Shown here: positions 22,322 to 34,000 of the stretch, one piece after another
Numbering within the stretch: position 1 is the stretch's first letter
How the letters are laid out: every line of letters starts with the position of its first letter
Origin: Ailanthus altissimus
Taxonomy: Eukaryota; Streptophyta; Magnoliopsida; Sapindales; Simaroubaceae
NCBI GenBank assembly: GCA_946807835.1
Contig: OX327683.1
Coordinates: 501,001 to 565,000, forward strand
DNA length: 64,000 nucleotides
Direction: 5' to 3'
Notes under the pieces: model-generated
Told to the model about the DNA's origin: nothing
Databases searched by the model: none
Seen by the model: only the letters and a program-made list of their open reading frames with translations
Made by a program: the position numbers and the translations under genes

Positions 22322-24352
22322 TCACAAAGTAGTGACTCCGGTTAAGTCCTTGCATAGGACGAACTTAATCAAGGGGAGTGGTTTAGTCAACATATCAGCA
22401 GGGTTTTTAGATGACGCTATCTTTGTCAGACTAACTTCACTACTTTGGACAATCTCACGAATGTAATGGAGCCTCACATCAATGTGTTTCGACCTCTCGT
22501 GGAATACTTGATGCTTGCTTAGGTGTATGGCACTCTGGCTGTCATAGTATACACCGGTGTTTACATCTTTACGAGCCAATATCTCCGCGCATATGCCTTT
22601 TAACCACACGGCCTCCTTTATACCTTCACCAACAGCTACGTACTCTGCCTCTGTGGTAGAAAGTGCAACCACATATTGTAGAACTGATCTCAAACATACA
22701 CTACACCCAAACACTGTGAATACGTAGCCCGTCAACGATCTTCTCTTGTCAAGATCACCTGCATAATCTGAGTCTACGTACCCTCTTACCATTTCATTGC
22801 TATCTTCGTCCCTCTTATACACCAACCCGTAATTCGACGATCCCTTGAGATATCTCAGAATCCACTTTACTGCAAGCCAGTGATCTTTGCCCGGATTCGC
22901 CAAGTATCTACTCACCACACTCACAGCCTGTGCTATGTCTGGCCTTGTGCAAACCATTGCATACATGATGCTCCCCACAGCGCTTGCATACGGTACTTTG
23001 CTCATCTGTAGTTTCTTATCCTCGGATGTCGGCGATTGTGCTGCTGACAGTCTGAAATGCATGGCTAAAGGAGTAGAGACAGCCTTTGCGTTTGACATAC
23101 CAAACTTCTTCAGAACTTTGACTATATATCGCTGTTGGGACAAGAAGATAGCATCTCTTCTTTCCCTCACAATGTCCATACCCAAAATTCTCTTTGCTAC
23201 TCCCAAATCCTTCATTTCAAACTCGCCACTTAACTGCTTCTTGAGCTTCTGTATTTCTTCCATATTCTTGCATGCGATCAACATATCATCGACGTATAGA
23301 AGCAAATACATCATCCCACAACTCATGTTCTTGAAGTATACGCATCCATCATACTTGCTCCTACTAAAGCCACAAGCCATTATAAACTCATCAAATCTTC
23401 TATACCACTGTCTAGGTGATTGCTTTAACCCGTATAATGACTTCTTTAGCAAACAAGCATGATCTTCTTTACCGGGCTCCTCGAACCCTTGCGGTTGTGC
23501 CATGTATATTGTTTCTTCAAGCTCTCCATGTAGAAAAGCTGTCTTTACATCTATCTGCTCTAGATGTAAATCTAGATTTGCACATATGGCTAACAAAATT
23601 CTAATAGATGTGTGCTTGACAACTGGAGAGAATATCTCATAAAAATCGACTCCCTCTCTCTGAGTAAAACCTTGTGCTACTAATCTAGCCTTAAATCTCG
23701 TAGGCTCAATCCCCGGTATCCCTTCTTTCATCTTATACACCCACTTGCACCCGACTAGCTTCTTTTGAGGTCTCTTCACCAACTTCCAGGTATTGTTCTT
23801 CCTAAGAGAACAAATTTCTTCTTCTATGGCCTGCTGCCATTCTTTCTTGTTTTCACTCTTCATAGGCTCACTATATGTCCTAGGCTCATCATACTCAAGA
23901 GTGTAAGAAGAATTAAACGCATGAGCAACTAAGTCTACTTGTACATACCTGACTGGTGGGTTAATCGTTCTCCTTAACCTGTCTCTAGCAAGCTGGTACT
24001 CTTCAAGTTCCAACTCAAGAGTTCTAGTCTTCTTTTGGGTAGACTTAGAGAAACTCGCCGGTGTTCTTGGTTCATCTTCAAGGATTTCCTTGGTGAAGTA
24101 TTGATCTGGGGGCATATCAGATCCATTTGCAGGCACTACTTCAACTTCTATTGACTCGGGTGCTGAGTTTTCCTTGGTCACAGGTTCTTCTTTCTCATCT
24201 ACTTGGGAGGTTTTCAGCATCGTCATCTCATCGAACGTCACATCATGGCTTATGATACTCCTTGGTGGTGTTAAGTCTTTACACCACACCTTGTATCCTT
24301 TTACTCCTTCGGGATATCCTATGAATACCCCTTTGATAGCTCTAGGTTCCAA
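22322..24352 (-). CDS. Copia C reverse transcriptase-RNase H, open
   Basis: 676 uninterrupted codons covering the end of integrase, the acidic linker, reverse transcriptase (CKWVYKMKEG, FSPVVKHTSIRILLA, VDVKTAFLHG-like block, catalytic YVDDM near 23290) and RNase H (ALSTTEAEYVAVGEGIKEAV near 22680). It is the longest intact coding region in the window. RT copies the element RNA into cDNA and RNase H removes the RNA. A one-base deletion near 24397 (three T instead of four) breaks it from the integrase frame upstream. Downstream it runs to the purine tract before the 3' LTR. Confidence 0.85.
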   Translation of the reverse strand: MEPRAIKGVFIGYPEGVKGYKVWCKDLTPPRSIISHDVTFDEMTMLKTSQVDEKEEPVTKENSAPESIEVEVVPANGSDMPPDQYFTKEILEDEPRTPASFSKSTQKKTRTLELELEEYQLARDRLRRTINPPVRYVQVDLVAHAFNSSYTLEYDEPRTYSEPMKSENKKEWQQAIEEEICSLRKNNTWKLVKRPQKKLVGCKWVYKMKEGIPGIEPTRFKARLVAQGFTQREGVDFYEIFSPVVKHTSIRILLAICANLDLHLEQIDVKTAFLHGELEETIYMAQPQGFEEPGKEDHACLLKKSLYGLKQSPRQWYRRFDEFIMACGFSRSKYDGCVYFKNMSCGMMYLLLYVDDMLIACKNMEEIQKLKKQLSGEFEMKDLGVAKRILGMDIVRERRDAIFLSQQRYIVKVLKKFGMSNAKAVSTPLAMHFRLSAAQSPTSEDKKLQMSKVPYASAVGSIMYAMVCTRPDIAQAVSVVSRYLANPGKDHWLAVKWILRYLKGSSNYGLVYKRDEDSNEMVRGYVDSDYAGDLDKRRSLTGYVFTVFGCSVCLRSVLQYVVALSTTEAEYVAVGEGIKEAVWLKGICAEILARKDVNTGVYYDSQSAIHLSKHQVFHERSKHIDVRLHYIREIVQSSEVSLTKIASSKNPADMLTKPLPLIKFVLCKDLTGVTTL

Positions 24353-25540
24353 CTTCCCCTCCTTAACATGTACAAAGGCAGGGCAACCAAATATTTAAGA
24401 TGGTCATACTTCGAAGGATTGCCAGACCATTTCTCTTCTGGCATCTTGAAGTCAATTGCTGAGGAGGGACTTCTGTTTATCAAGTAAGCAGCAATCACTA
24501 CAGCTTCTCCCATAATGTCTTGGACATCTTCGCATTGGTAATCATGCATCTAACCCTTTCAAGTAGGGTCCTGTTCATCCTCTCAGCTACCCCATTCTGC
24601 TGCGGTGTTGATCTTACTGTTCTATGCCTTGCAATCCCATGCTTGGTACAAAACCCATCAAACTCTCTGTTGTAAAACTCGAGGCCATTGTCAGTTCTTA
24701 ACCTCTTCACTCTTTTGCCAGTTTGATTCTCAACAAGAGCCTTTCAAGTCTTGAACACATCAAATACTTGATCCTTGCTCTTCAACATATAGACTTACAG
24801 CTTCCTCGAATAGTCATCAATCAAGCTGAGAAAATATCTAGCACCATCACAAGTAGCTATCTGAGCTGGTCCCCAAAGATCCAAGTGTATGTAGTCAAGA
24901 GTCCCCTTAGTCTTATGCTCGCCGGTATTGAACCTTACTCTATGTGCTTTCCCTAGCACACAATGCTCACAAAACTCCAAGGGCTAGAACTTATCCTCAC
25001 CAAACGCCTTTTGACTATATAACTCTTTTAGGTTTCTCTCGTTTAGGTGTGCCAATCTAAGATGCCACAACTTGGTTTGCATACTCTCATCATCTACAGA
25101 GAATAGTGTAGAACCACTCACGACTTCACCCCTTAAGCACATAAACACCTTTGTGCTTCTCTCCTCTCATCACCACCATGGAACCTCTCAAAACTCTTTA
25201 AATCTCTCCGTCGATCCTGATGGAACACCCATTCTGGTCTAAAGTCTCTAGTGAGATCAAGTTTCTCTTCAGGTCAGGAACATACCTAACATCTATCAAC
25301 TCTCTCACTCGCCCATCATGCAGCCTAAGCTTAACACTACCAATTTTCATCATCTGACATGCAATGTCATTACCCATTAGCACCTTACCACAACTAATGG
25401 GCTGGAAATTTGTAAACCAAGAATTGTGTGGGCACATGTGAAAAGTACAACCAGAATCTAAAATTGATTGTTCAAAGTTTATACCATCAGTAGCGACGAG
25501 TGTCTCTGCGCTGTCATAGCTATCATCATAGGCAAGCGTT
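24353..25540 (-). pseudogene. Copia C protease-integrase, broken
   Basis: It encodes the protease neighbourhood (near 25430, SWFTNFQPIS), the pre-integrase LWHLRLAHLN region (near 25050), the zinc-binding FCEHCVLGKAH (near 24960) and the integrase core (LRTDNGLEFYNREF near 24690, STPQQNGVAERMN near 24600). Stops replace Trp near 24797 and 24753, and a further stop lies near 24985. An integrase cannot be made. Confidence 0.8.
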
Positions 25541-25683
25541 CCAAGTGCTGTTTTTCATTGGTTTGCATTTTTAACACTTAAAATGCATCCCAACAGCCCC
25601 AGAATTTGTCCTACAACTTAGCCAACATTTAGCTAACACTAAAAAATCACCCATAACAACACAAAATTGCTCTGATACCAAAT
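25541..25683 (-). mobile_element. Copia D leader remnant with primer-binding site
   Basis: It contains the Met-tRNA primer site at 25671-25682 and about 110 bases of untranslated leader, then joins element C coding sequence at about 25541 without a target duplication. Confidence 0.65.
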
Positions 25684-27881
25684 TGTTGGGTGTGTTGTAC
25701 AAATTAACTAGGGTGCTTGCATGTGGGTTGTGTTCATCATACAAAAAATATACATATCTCATACATACATGTGCACAGCGGAAGATTATATACAATGAAC
25801 ACAAAAAATACATATTTGATTAAACTAAAAATTCGAGATTGAGAAAATATCACCAATGAAGCCTTTGGATTAATTTTCTTTGAAGTCCACCATGAAATGA
25901 ATCTTTGATCAATCCTAGCAATCAACAAGGGTGGGTTTGATTGTCTAGAATGGCAGCATCTTAATCCAGCATCTATGTTTAACTCTTAAATATGATTCAA
26001 AGTTAAACTATTTAACTTAATTAAATTTGTTTTTCCTTTTATTCAACTCTTGAATAAATGAAACAAATCTTGTTTTTAATTATTACATTTAGTAACCATT
26101 TATCTAATTTGTTTTGTTGTTCTAACATTTAAAACACAAAACAAACAATTTCAATTTCTCAAATTGAATTGGCTCCCAAAATGCAAAACCTAAAATCTAA
26201 ATCAATTTCAAAAACTCTTTGATTTTCAATTTCATTTCACTTTATATACTAATGCATTAATTCCAAACTAATTTGAATTTCATTTGCATTTCATTTAGCT
26301 TAACCTAACCTTAGTTAATATTTAACCATAGTTAGATTATTTTAACTTAACCTTTAAGTTAATAAATATTTAATTAATTTAACCATAGTTAACTAACTTA
26401 ACCATGGTTAGGTTAACCTTTACTTAACCTTTAAGTAAGGTTAACTTAACTTAACCATTTGGTTAACTTTTAATCTTAGTTAAGTTAAATAATTTATTTA
26501 ACAATTAAACAAATAAATATTTATTTTTAATTATTTAACAATTAAATAATCATAAAGTGAAATTACTATTATATAGTTACTCGGTTACCAAGTTAACTTA
26601 AAGTGGGTCCCACCATTTAACCATATACTTTAGTTAACGTAACCTTAGTAATTGCTGAATCATACTGTATTGAACAATTCAATACGGTACACTGCCCAAG
26701 TGCTCAAAGAGTACATTTCATATTAGGACTCTCTAGGTGTACACCCGATTTGTCAAATGGAACTATTCCATTAATCTGTAATCAATGCCCCACGCACATG
26801 TTACGAATATTACAAATCAACGTGTCAGACCATATAAGTTGAGGTCATAACGTATACGTATAATCTTTCCATTATTTATACCCTGGATATGCTGGGATAT
26901 AGATCAGCACCATCAAATCCCCATTTGCTAATCCAATAATCTTATCTCCAGGTTCGTATCTCGATAAACAATATACGCAAACACTTTTGCTATATTGTTT
27001 AACCCTGTGGGAAACTCTTTTCCCGAGTTTATGCTTGTGGCCATAAGACTTTATGAAATACAATTTCAGAGTATCGGATATACAACTTACCTACGTAAGC
27101 TGATGGATCCCGTATCTACGTATACCGGACTCCATGAGCATCAGACCATACCCAGTGACACATAGCGGTCAGACCATGAAAGGTCTCTGACATATGTTGA
27201 ACCAAAGCATAATTGATCACTCATAAGACCACCGTGGCGCTCAAGTCAAAGGACCACGAATACTACTCAACTTGAGAGGACCTTCCTTTGACAATTTCAT
27301 AGGATATCTATTGGGGTCTTCATGAGTCTGTTCAGTATCCAGTCGTGATTGGATACCCGCATGCCTATACAAGCTCTAAGCTCATGGTCAGCTAAGAACA
27401 ACCATCTGAACTAGTCAGATATAGACATACACTAATCTATATATTGTGAATTTACCTATAGACCCGCATTGGTGATTATAGATCAGGAACATTATATTTG
27501 AGACATACTTACATAATGATATTTCTTAGCTCCTATTGCAACTCTTTGCAACTATATCATTACAAGTATACTCTCAGGTCTTTATCCCATTATAGACAAG
27601 GTTTTAACTCTTTAGACCTCGCTGACTTTTATAAACTGATAACTATTAACAGTGCTAAGTATTAGCATTTATAACTCTCAGCTTTGATAACTATTAGTTC
27701 TGGTCTAAACTCCTTTAAACCTGATCTGAACTCTTTCAGATCAAACAATGTCTGTAATGTTACAAGCATTATACCATGTTAATATGATATTAACAATCTT
27801 TATTTGAAATGTTTATTGTATAAATATTAACAATTAATATTCATACAATGTTGGAATGGCACGTGAGCACCAGCTCCAACA
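25684..27881 (-). repeat. Large Copia LTR (D), 2.2 kb, inserted in Copia C
   Basis: On the minus strand it begins TGTTGGAGCTGGTGCTCACG at 27881 and ends CACACCCAACA at 25684, followed by a primer-binding site (tggtatcagagc, 25671-25682). Its start and several internal blocks match the LTR of element E (TGTTAGGGTCGGTGCTTACG). Only about 130 bases of the D interior remain (25541-25683). The rest of D and about 340 bases of C gag, including the zinc knuckle, are missing, so a deletion followed insertion. Short frames inside are not genes. Confidence 0.8.
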
Positions 27882-28326
27882 CTTCTATCTTGATGTTGAT
27901 AGATTCAAGATCAATGATGATCTTATTGAAGGCGTCTATATGATCTTTCATCGGCGTTCTCTCTGACATGGACAACTGATACAGCCTTTTCTTTATATGT
28001 AGTCTGTTGGCCAACGATTTCCTCATATAAAGAGAGTCAAGCTTCTTCTAAAGATCTATTGTCGTCGTCTCACCTGTTACTTCCCTTAGTACTTCATCGC
28101 TCAATGACAGAATGATTGTGCTATGAGCTCTTTCTTGAATGTCCCTTCTTTCTACTTCTGCTATAGATGACTATGGCATTTTCTCTTTATCACTAGATGG
28201 AGCTGCAGTCTCCTCTAATGTCGAACCAGGTCTTTGGTTCACCAACAACGCCTTAACCTTCATCTTCCACAAATTGAAGTCATTCGTACCGTTGAATTTC
28301 TCTACCTTATACTCTAGTGTGGCCAT
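27882..28326 (-). pseudogene. Copia C gag, N-terminal part
   Basis: It starts at ATG 28326; the Trp codon that is a stop in A and B is intact here (LWKMKVKALL). A TAG replaces Trp near 28050. The frame is cut at 27881 by the LTR of D. Confidence 0.8.
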
Positions 28327-28343
28327 GTCTGCTTAGAACTAAA

Positions 28344-28355
28344 GCTCTGATACCA
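28344..28355 (-). other. Primer-binding site, Copia C
   Basis: TGGTATCAGAGC on the minus strand, four bases after the LTR terminus; complementary to initiator-Met tRNA. Confidence 0.9.
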
Positions 28356-28358
28356 GTT

Positions 28359-29069
28359 TGTTGAAGCGAAAGCACACAAACAAGCTAAACAATTCACCAA
28401 AGTAATATAATAATGCAGAACAAGTTATTAAGAAATAAAAGAGAGAAAGGGGTAGAAGAAGAACACACAAAGAATTACGCGGTTCAGCAACTTGCCTACG
28501 TCTACGGCGGATCAAGATCACACTCTTCTCTTATTATGAATCACAAGGAAACCACAAAGTATGCCTATTATAAAAAAGATCACAAAGAATACTCTCTCTT
28601 GCACTCTAGGAATTTTCTCTCACAAAGAACCACTAAGAATAATCACTAAGATTATTGTTGATCACCAAGATCTCTCTAAGATCACAAAGATTATCTAACT
28701 TGACCACAAAGATTGTCAAGATCACCAAGTTATGTTTACAAGCCAATTGATAGCCTTTATATAGGCCTTGGGACGTCCTAGGTTTTCTCTATACGTGTGG
28801 GAGTCGTATTAGAGAGTCCTAGAGCAAGTGGGAGACGAAATTAGAAAGTTTTCTGCTGAGCGCTGCGGCGCTGGCTTCTTGGCGCCGCGGCGCTAACATA
28901 CTGGAATTTATGCCACAGCGCCCATGCCTTGTCGCTGCGGCGCTGGCGCCTGGCGCGGCCTTCTTTATTTTTCTCCTCCTTTTGCATCCGTCTTCGATCT
29001 GTGCACACCCTACGCACTTGGCTTGATCTCCAAATCATATTCCAATAATTTGTAATCAATATTCTCACA
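28359..29069 (-). repeat. 5' LTR of Copia C
   Basis: 711 bases, with the TATA box at about 28754-28763 (minus) and the GC-rich block at 28855-28965. It is shorter than the 3' LTR mainly within the GC-rich block, so the two LTRs have diverged since insertion. Confidence 0.9.
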
Positions 29070-29470
29070 CAAGTAAAAATTGAGGACAAGGATTGGTATT
29101 TTAGTAGATGAGATTAATCATTCCACCCAAATATTTAAAGAAAAAAAATATTTTCTCATTTGAAATTTGCAAACAAATAAAATTTTAGAATAAAAAATTC
29201 AACTATTTTCTATTAATACTCCTCCATCACGGTGATAAATTTGTCAGACTACAATATTCGTTTTAAAAATAATATACTTTTGCCTCATCAAATTCGAGTT
29301 GTTCTTTTTTTAAAAACAACTTTAATAATAAATGTGTTAAAAGCATAGACTAGAAATAAATTTTAACTACACAATACTATTATTACAAATTTTTCTCTAG
29401 ATCTTTAAAATTCAAAGATAGAATAAAATATTAGAGACTAGGAGAGAATCCAAATCCCTAACAAGGAAAG
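29070..29470 (-). other. g4 intron segment between Copia C and R1-3
   Basis: The sequence 'caagtaaaaat...ttttagtagatgagatt...atagactagaaataaa...gagactaggagag' aligns with intron 1 of g1 (13050-13430) and g2 (16630-16990). It proves that C and R1-3 inserted into the same copy of the gene unit. Confidence 0.8.
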
Positions 29471-30264
29471 CTCCAAAGCACAGCCGCCGCAGCCCCCTGG
29501 GGAGAGGCCATCGGCCTCTCTCCGGAGGGCCTTTCTCACTTCTCTTCTCTTCTTCTCTTCCCCAAGCTCGCTTCTCTTTCTTTGCCTTTGGTTTTTATGG
29601 TGTTTTTCAGTTCTATTTCAGGTGGAGTCTAGCACACCGGCCGGTAAGTTCCTGCTCGACGTTTGTGATTCCCTGTCAGTCACAGATGTGCAGCCCCTCC
29701 TTACGGCTCGACGACAATGCCTTCCTCTCATCCAAAAAATTGACATAGCCGTCTACCCATCTCACCTCATCCCCGACCATCTTTTCGACCCCCAGCCGCG
29801 CCGACCACCTTCAGACTTCTAGCCATCACCCTAGTGCAACCTTGCTCCCACAGCCTGCTCCTGGCCTATTGGGTTATTGCAAATTCGACGGCTTGCATTA
29901 CTGATGCATAGAGCTGCAGGCCATTTTTGCAATGGCAGTATGCCTTGGTCGCCACTGTTCGGAAGAGGTCTCCTTTTCCTGCAGTGGCTTTCCCGAAGTA
30001 CGTCGTCGGTCGCCAGCGTTCTGCCGCAGCTTCTTCGTTCTTTGGTGTTCTTGTCGTTCGGGCATACTGCAATACATGGGTAACCCTCCGGCCATCTCTC
30101 TGAACTCTCTACCTTGCCAAGCTATCACCGCTCTTAGCAGCTTTGCTCCAGTTCGATAGGGCTCTACTTGGTAGCTTATTATCATGGCCCTAAAATATGT
30201 GGTTTGCTTGCTCACTATTGTTGATGTATGTTGTTGTTTGATTTAGGTTGCTTTTAATTTTATG
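29471..30264 (+). mobile_element. R1-3 retroposon, 5' part
   Basis: It starts after 'aacaaggaaag' of the g4 intron, with a hairpin at 29499-29523 and then a GC-rich core different from R1-1 and R1-2. It is interrupted at 30264 by Copia B and continues at 35912. Frames such as 29622-29822 have no recognised domain. Confidence 0.75.
29499..29523 (+). other. R1-3 5' RNA hairpin
   Basis: ggggagaggcc, loop atc, ggcctctctcc: 11 pairs, one of them a G-U wobble that replaces the A-U of R1-1. The stem is therefore kept. Confidence 0.75.
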
Positions 30265-31002
30265 TGTGAGAATATTGATTAAAAATCATTGGAATATGAT
30301 TTGGGGATCAAGCCAAGTGTGTAGGGTGCACACGGATCGAAGACGGACACGAAAGGAGGCAAAAATGAGAAGGCGCACCATACTACTAGCACCGCGGTGA
30401 CCAGGAGTGGGCGTCGCAGCGCCAGAAAATAATACTTAACGCCGTAGCACTCAGCAGAAGTACGCCAGCGCTGCAGCGCTAGACGCGGGAACAGTATCCC
30501 GAAATTAGGAAACGTCATAATTTCGTCTCCCACTTGCTCTATGACTCCCTAATACGACTCCCACACGTATAGAGAATACCTAGGACGTCCCAAGGCCTAT
30601 ATAAAGGCTATTAATTGGCTTGTAAACACAACTTAGTGATCTTGACAACCTTTGTGATCACGTTAGTGAGATCTTTGTGATCTTAGAGAGATCTTGGTGA
30701 TCAACAATAATCTTAGTGATTATTCTTAGTGGTTCTTTGTGAGAGAAAATCCCTAAAGAGAAAGAGAGAGTTTTATGTGTGATCTTTCTTATAATAGGCA
30801 TACTTTGTGGTTGCCTTGTGATTCATAATAAGAGAAGAGTGTGATCTTGATCCGTCGTGGACGTAGGCAAGTTGCCGAATCACGTAATTCTTTGTGTGTT
30901 CATCTTCTACCCTTTCTCTCTTTTATTTCTTAATAACTTGTTCTGCATTATTATATTATTTTGGCGAATTGTTTAGCTTGTTTGTGTGCTTCCGCTTCAA
31001 CA
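30265..31002 (+). repeat. 5' LTR of Copia B
   Basis: 738 bases, TGTGAGAATATTG to CTTCAACA. The TATA box (tatataaagg) is at about 30598-30607. The GC-rich block at 30380-30500 is weaker than in other LTRs. Confidence 0.92.
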
Positions 31003-31005
31003 AAC

Positions 31006-31017
31006 TGGTATCAGAGC
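31006..31017 (+). other. Primer-binding site, Copia B
   Basis: TGGTATCAGAGC, complementary to initiator-Met tRNA, three bases after the LTR. Confidence 0.92.
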
Positions 31018-31034
31018 TTTGGTTCTAAGCAAAC

Positions 31035-34000
31035 ATGGCCACACCCAAGTATGAGGTGGAGAAATTCAACGGTACGAATGACTTCAATCTGTGAAAGATG
31101 AAGGTTAAGACGTTGTTGGTGAGCCAAAGACTTGGTTCGGCATTAGAGGAGACTGCAGCTCCATCTAGTGATGATGAAAAGATGCCAGAGTCATCTAGAG
31201 CAGAAGCAGAAAGAAGGGACATTCAAGAAAGAGCTCATAGCACAATCGTTCTATCATTGAGCGATGAAGTACTAAAGGAAGTAGCAGGTGAGACGACGGC
31301 AATAAATCTTTGGAAGAAGCTTGACTCTCTTTATATGGGGAAATCGTTGGCCAACAAACTACATATAAAGAAGAAGCTGTATCAACTGTCCATGTCAGAG
31401 GGGACGTCGATGAAAGATCATATAGACCCCTTCAATAAGATCATCCTTGATCTTGAGTCTATCAACATCAAGATAGAAGATGAAGATAGAGCAATTATTC
31501 TGCTGAGTTCACTCCCCAAGAGCTATAAGAGTTTTGTTGATACACTACTCTACGGCAGAGAGAGTTTAACGATGAGTGATGTAAAATCATCATTAAACTC
31601 AAAGTTATTAGAAAAGCAGGCTGAGGGCAATGCAGAAAGGTTATTTGTAAGAGGAAGGCCCTCATATAGAGATGGGAAGAAAAAAGGCTCAAGGTCAAAG
31701 TCTAGGACTTATAGGAAGTGCTATTGCTGCAAGAAAGAGGGGCACTTCATAAAGGACTGTCCTGAGAAGAAAGCACAGGACAAGAAGAAAGTGGATGCTG
31801 CGCTTGCCTATGATGATAGCTATGACAACGCAGAGACACTCATCGCTACTGATGGTATAAACTCTGAACAATGGGTTTTAGATTCTGGTTGTACTTTTCA
31901 CATGTGCCCGCACAAGTCTTGGTTTAAAAATTTCCAGCCTATTAGTGGTGGTAAGGTCTTAATGGGTAATGACGTTGCATGTCAGATGATGGAAATTGGT
32001 AGTGTTAAGCTTAGGCTGCATGATAGGCGAGTGAGAGAGTTGACAGATGTTAGGTATGTTCCTGACTTGAAGAGAAACTTGATCTCACTAGGGACTTTAG
32101 ACCAGAATGGGTGTTCCATCAGGATCGACGAAGGGATTTTAAGAGTTTTGAGAGGTTCCATGGTGGTGATGAGAGAAGAGAAGCACAAAGGTGTTTATGT
32201 CCTTAAGGGTGAAGTCGTGAGTGGTTTTGCATTATTCTCTGTAGATGATGAGAGTATGCAAACCAAGTTATGGCATCTTAGACTGGCACACTTAGGCGAG
32301 AGGAACCTAATAGAGTTATATAGTCAAAAGGCGTTTGGTGAGGATAAGTTCCAGCCCTTGGAGTTTTGTGAGCATTGTGTGCTAGGGAAAGCACATAGAG
32401 TGAGGTTCAGTATCGGCGAGCATAAGACTAAGGGGACTCTTGACTACATACACTCGGATCTTTGGGGACCAGCTCAGACAACTACTCGTGGTAGTGCTAG
32501 ATATTTTCTCAGCTTGATTGATGACTGTTCGAGGAAGCTGTGGGTCTTTGTATTGAAGAGCAAGGATCAAGTATTTGATGTGTTTAAGACTTGGAAGGCT
32601 TTTGTTGATAATCAAACTGGCAAAAGAGTGAAGAGGTTGAGAACTGACAACGGCCTCGAGTTTTACAACAGAGAGTTTGATGGGTTTTATGCCAAGCATG
32701 GGATTGCAAGGCACAGAACAATAAGATCAACACCGCAGCAGAATGGGGTAGCTGAGAGGATGAACATGACCCTACTTGAAAGGGTTAGATGCATGCTTAC
32801 CAATGCAAAGATGTCCGAGACATTCTAGGGAGAAGCTGTAGTGACTGCTGCTTACTTGATAAACAGAAGTTCCTTCTCATCAATTGACTTCAAGACACTA
32901 GAAGAGAAATGGTCTGGCAATCCTTCGAAGTATGACCATCTTAAAATATTTGGTTGCCCTGCCTTTGTACATGTTAAGGAGGGGAAGTTGGAACCTAGAG
33001 CTATCAAAGGGATATTTATAGGATATCCCGAAGGAGTAAAAGGATACAAGGTGTGGTGTAAAGACTTAACACCACCAAGGAGTATCATAAGCCATGATGT
33101 GACGTTCGATGAGATGACGATGCTGAAAACCTCCCAAGTAGATGAGAAAGAAGAACCTGTGACCAAGGAAAACTCAGCACCCGAGTCAATAGAAGTTGAA
33201 GTAGTGCCTGCAAATGGATCTGATATGCCCCCAGATCAACACTTCACCAAGGAAATCCTTGAAGATGAACCAAGAACACCGGCGAGTTTCTCTAAGTCTA
33301 CCCAAAAGAAGACTAGAACTCTTGAGTTGGAACTTGAAGAGTACCAGCTTGCTAGAGACAGGCTAAGGAGAACGATTAACCCACCAGTCAGGTATGCACA
33401 AGCAGACTTAGTTGCTCATGCTTTTAATTCTGCTTACACTCTTGAGTATGATGAGCCTAGGACATATAGTGAGGCTATGAAGAGTGAAAACAAGAAAGAA
33501 TGGCAGCAGGCCATAGAAGAAGAAATTTGTTCTCTTAGGAAAAACAATACCTGGAAGTTGGTAGAGAGACCTCAAAAGAAGCTAGTCGGGTGCAAGTGGG
33601 TGTATAAGGTGAAAGAAGGGATAGTGGGGATTGAGCCTACGAGATTTAAGGCTAGATTAGTAGCACAAGGTTTTACTCAGAGAGAGGGAGTCGATTTTCA
33701 TGAGATATTCTCTCCAGTTGTCAAGCACACATCAATTAGGATTTTATTAGCCATATGTGCAAATCTAGATTTACATCTAGAATAGATGGATGTAAAGACA
33801 GCTTTTCTACATGGAGAGCTTGAAGAAACAATATACATGGCACAGCCGCAAGGGTTCGAGGAGCCCGGTAAAGAAGATCATGCTTGTTTGCTAAAGAAGT
33901 CATTATACGGGTTAAAGCAATCACCTAGACAGTGGTATAAGAGATTTGATGAGTTTATGATGGCTTGTGGCTTTAATAAGAGCAAGTATGATGGATGTGT

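Larger units (their letters stand above)
21517..29069 (-). mobile_element. Copia element C, full length with both LTRs
   Basis: Minus-strand element bounded by a perfect 5-base target duplication caagt (21512-21516 and 29070-29074). LTRs lie at 21517-22252 and 28359-29069, the primer-binding site at 28344-28355 and a purine tract at 22253-22268. The gag middle and zinc knuckle are replaced by an LTR of another Copia family (D, 25684-27881). The flanks rejoin into intron sequence of the g4 unit, so C sits in that intron. Confidence 0.9.

Noticed and set aside
22887..23462. Plus-strand open frame of 191 codons
   Set aside because: It is the antisense of the Copia C reverse transcriptase; similar antisense frames occur over element B.
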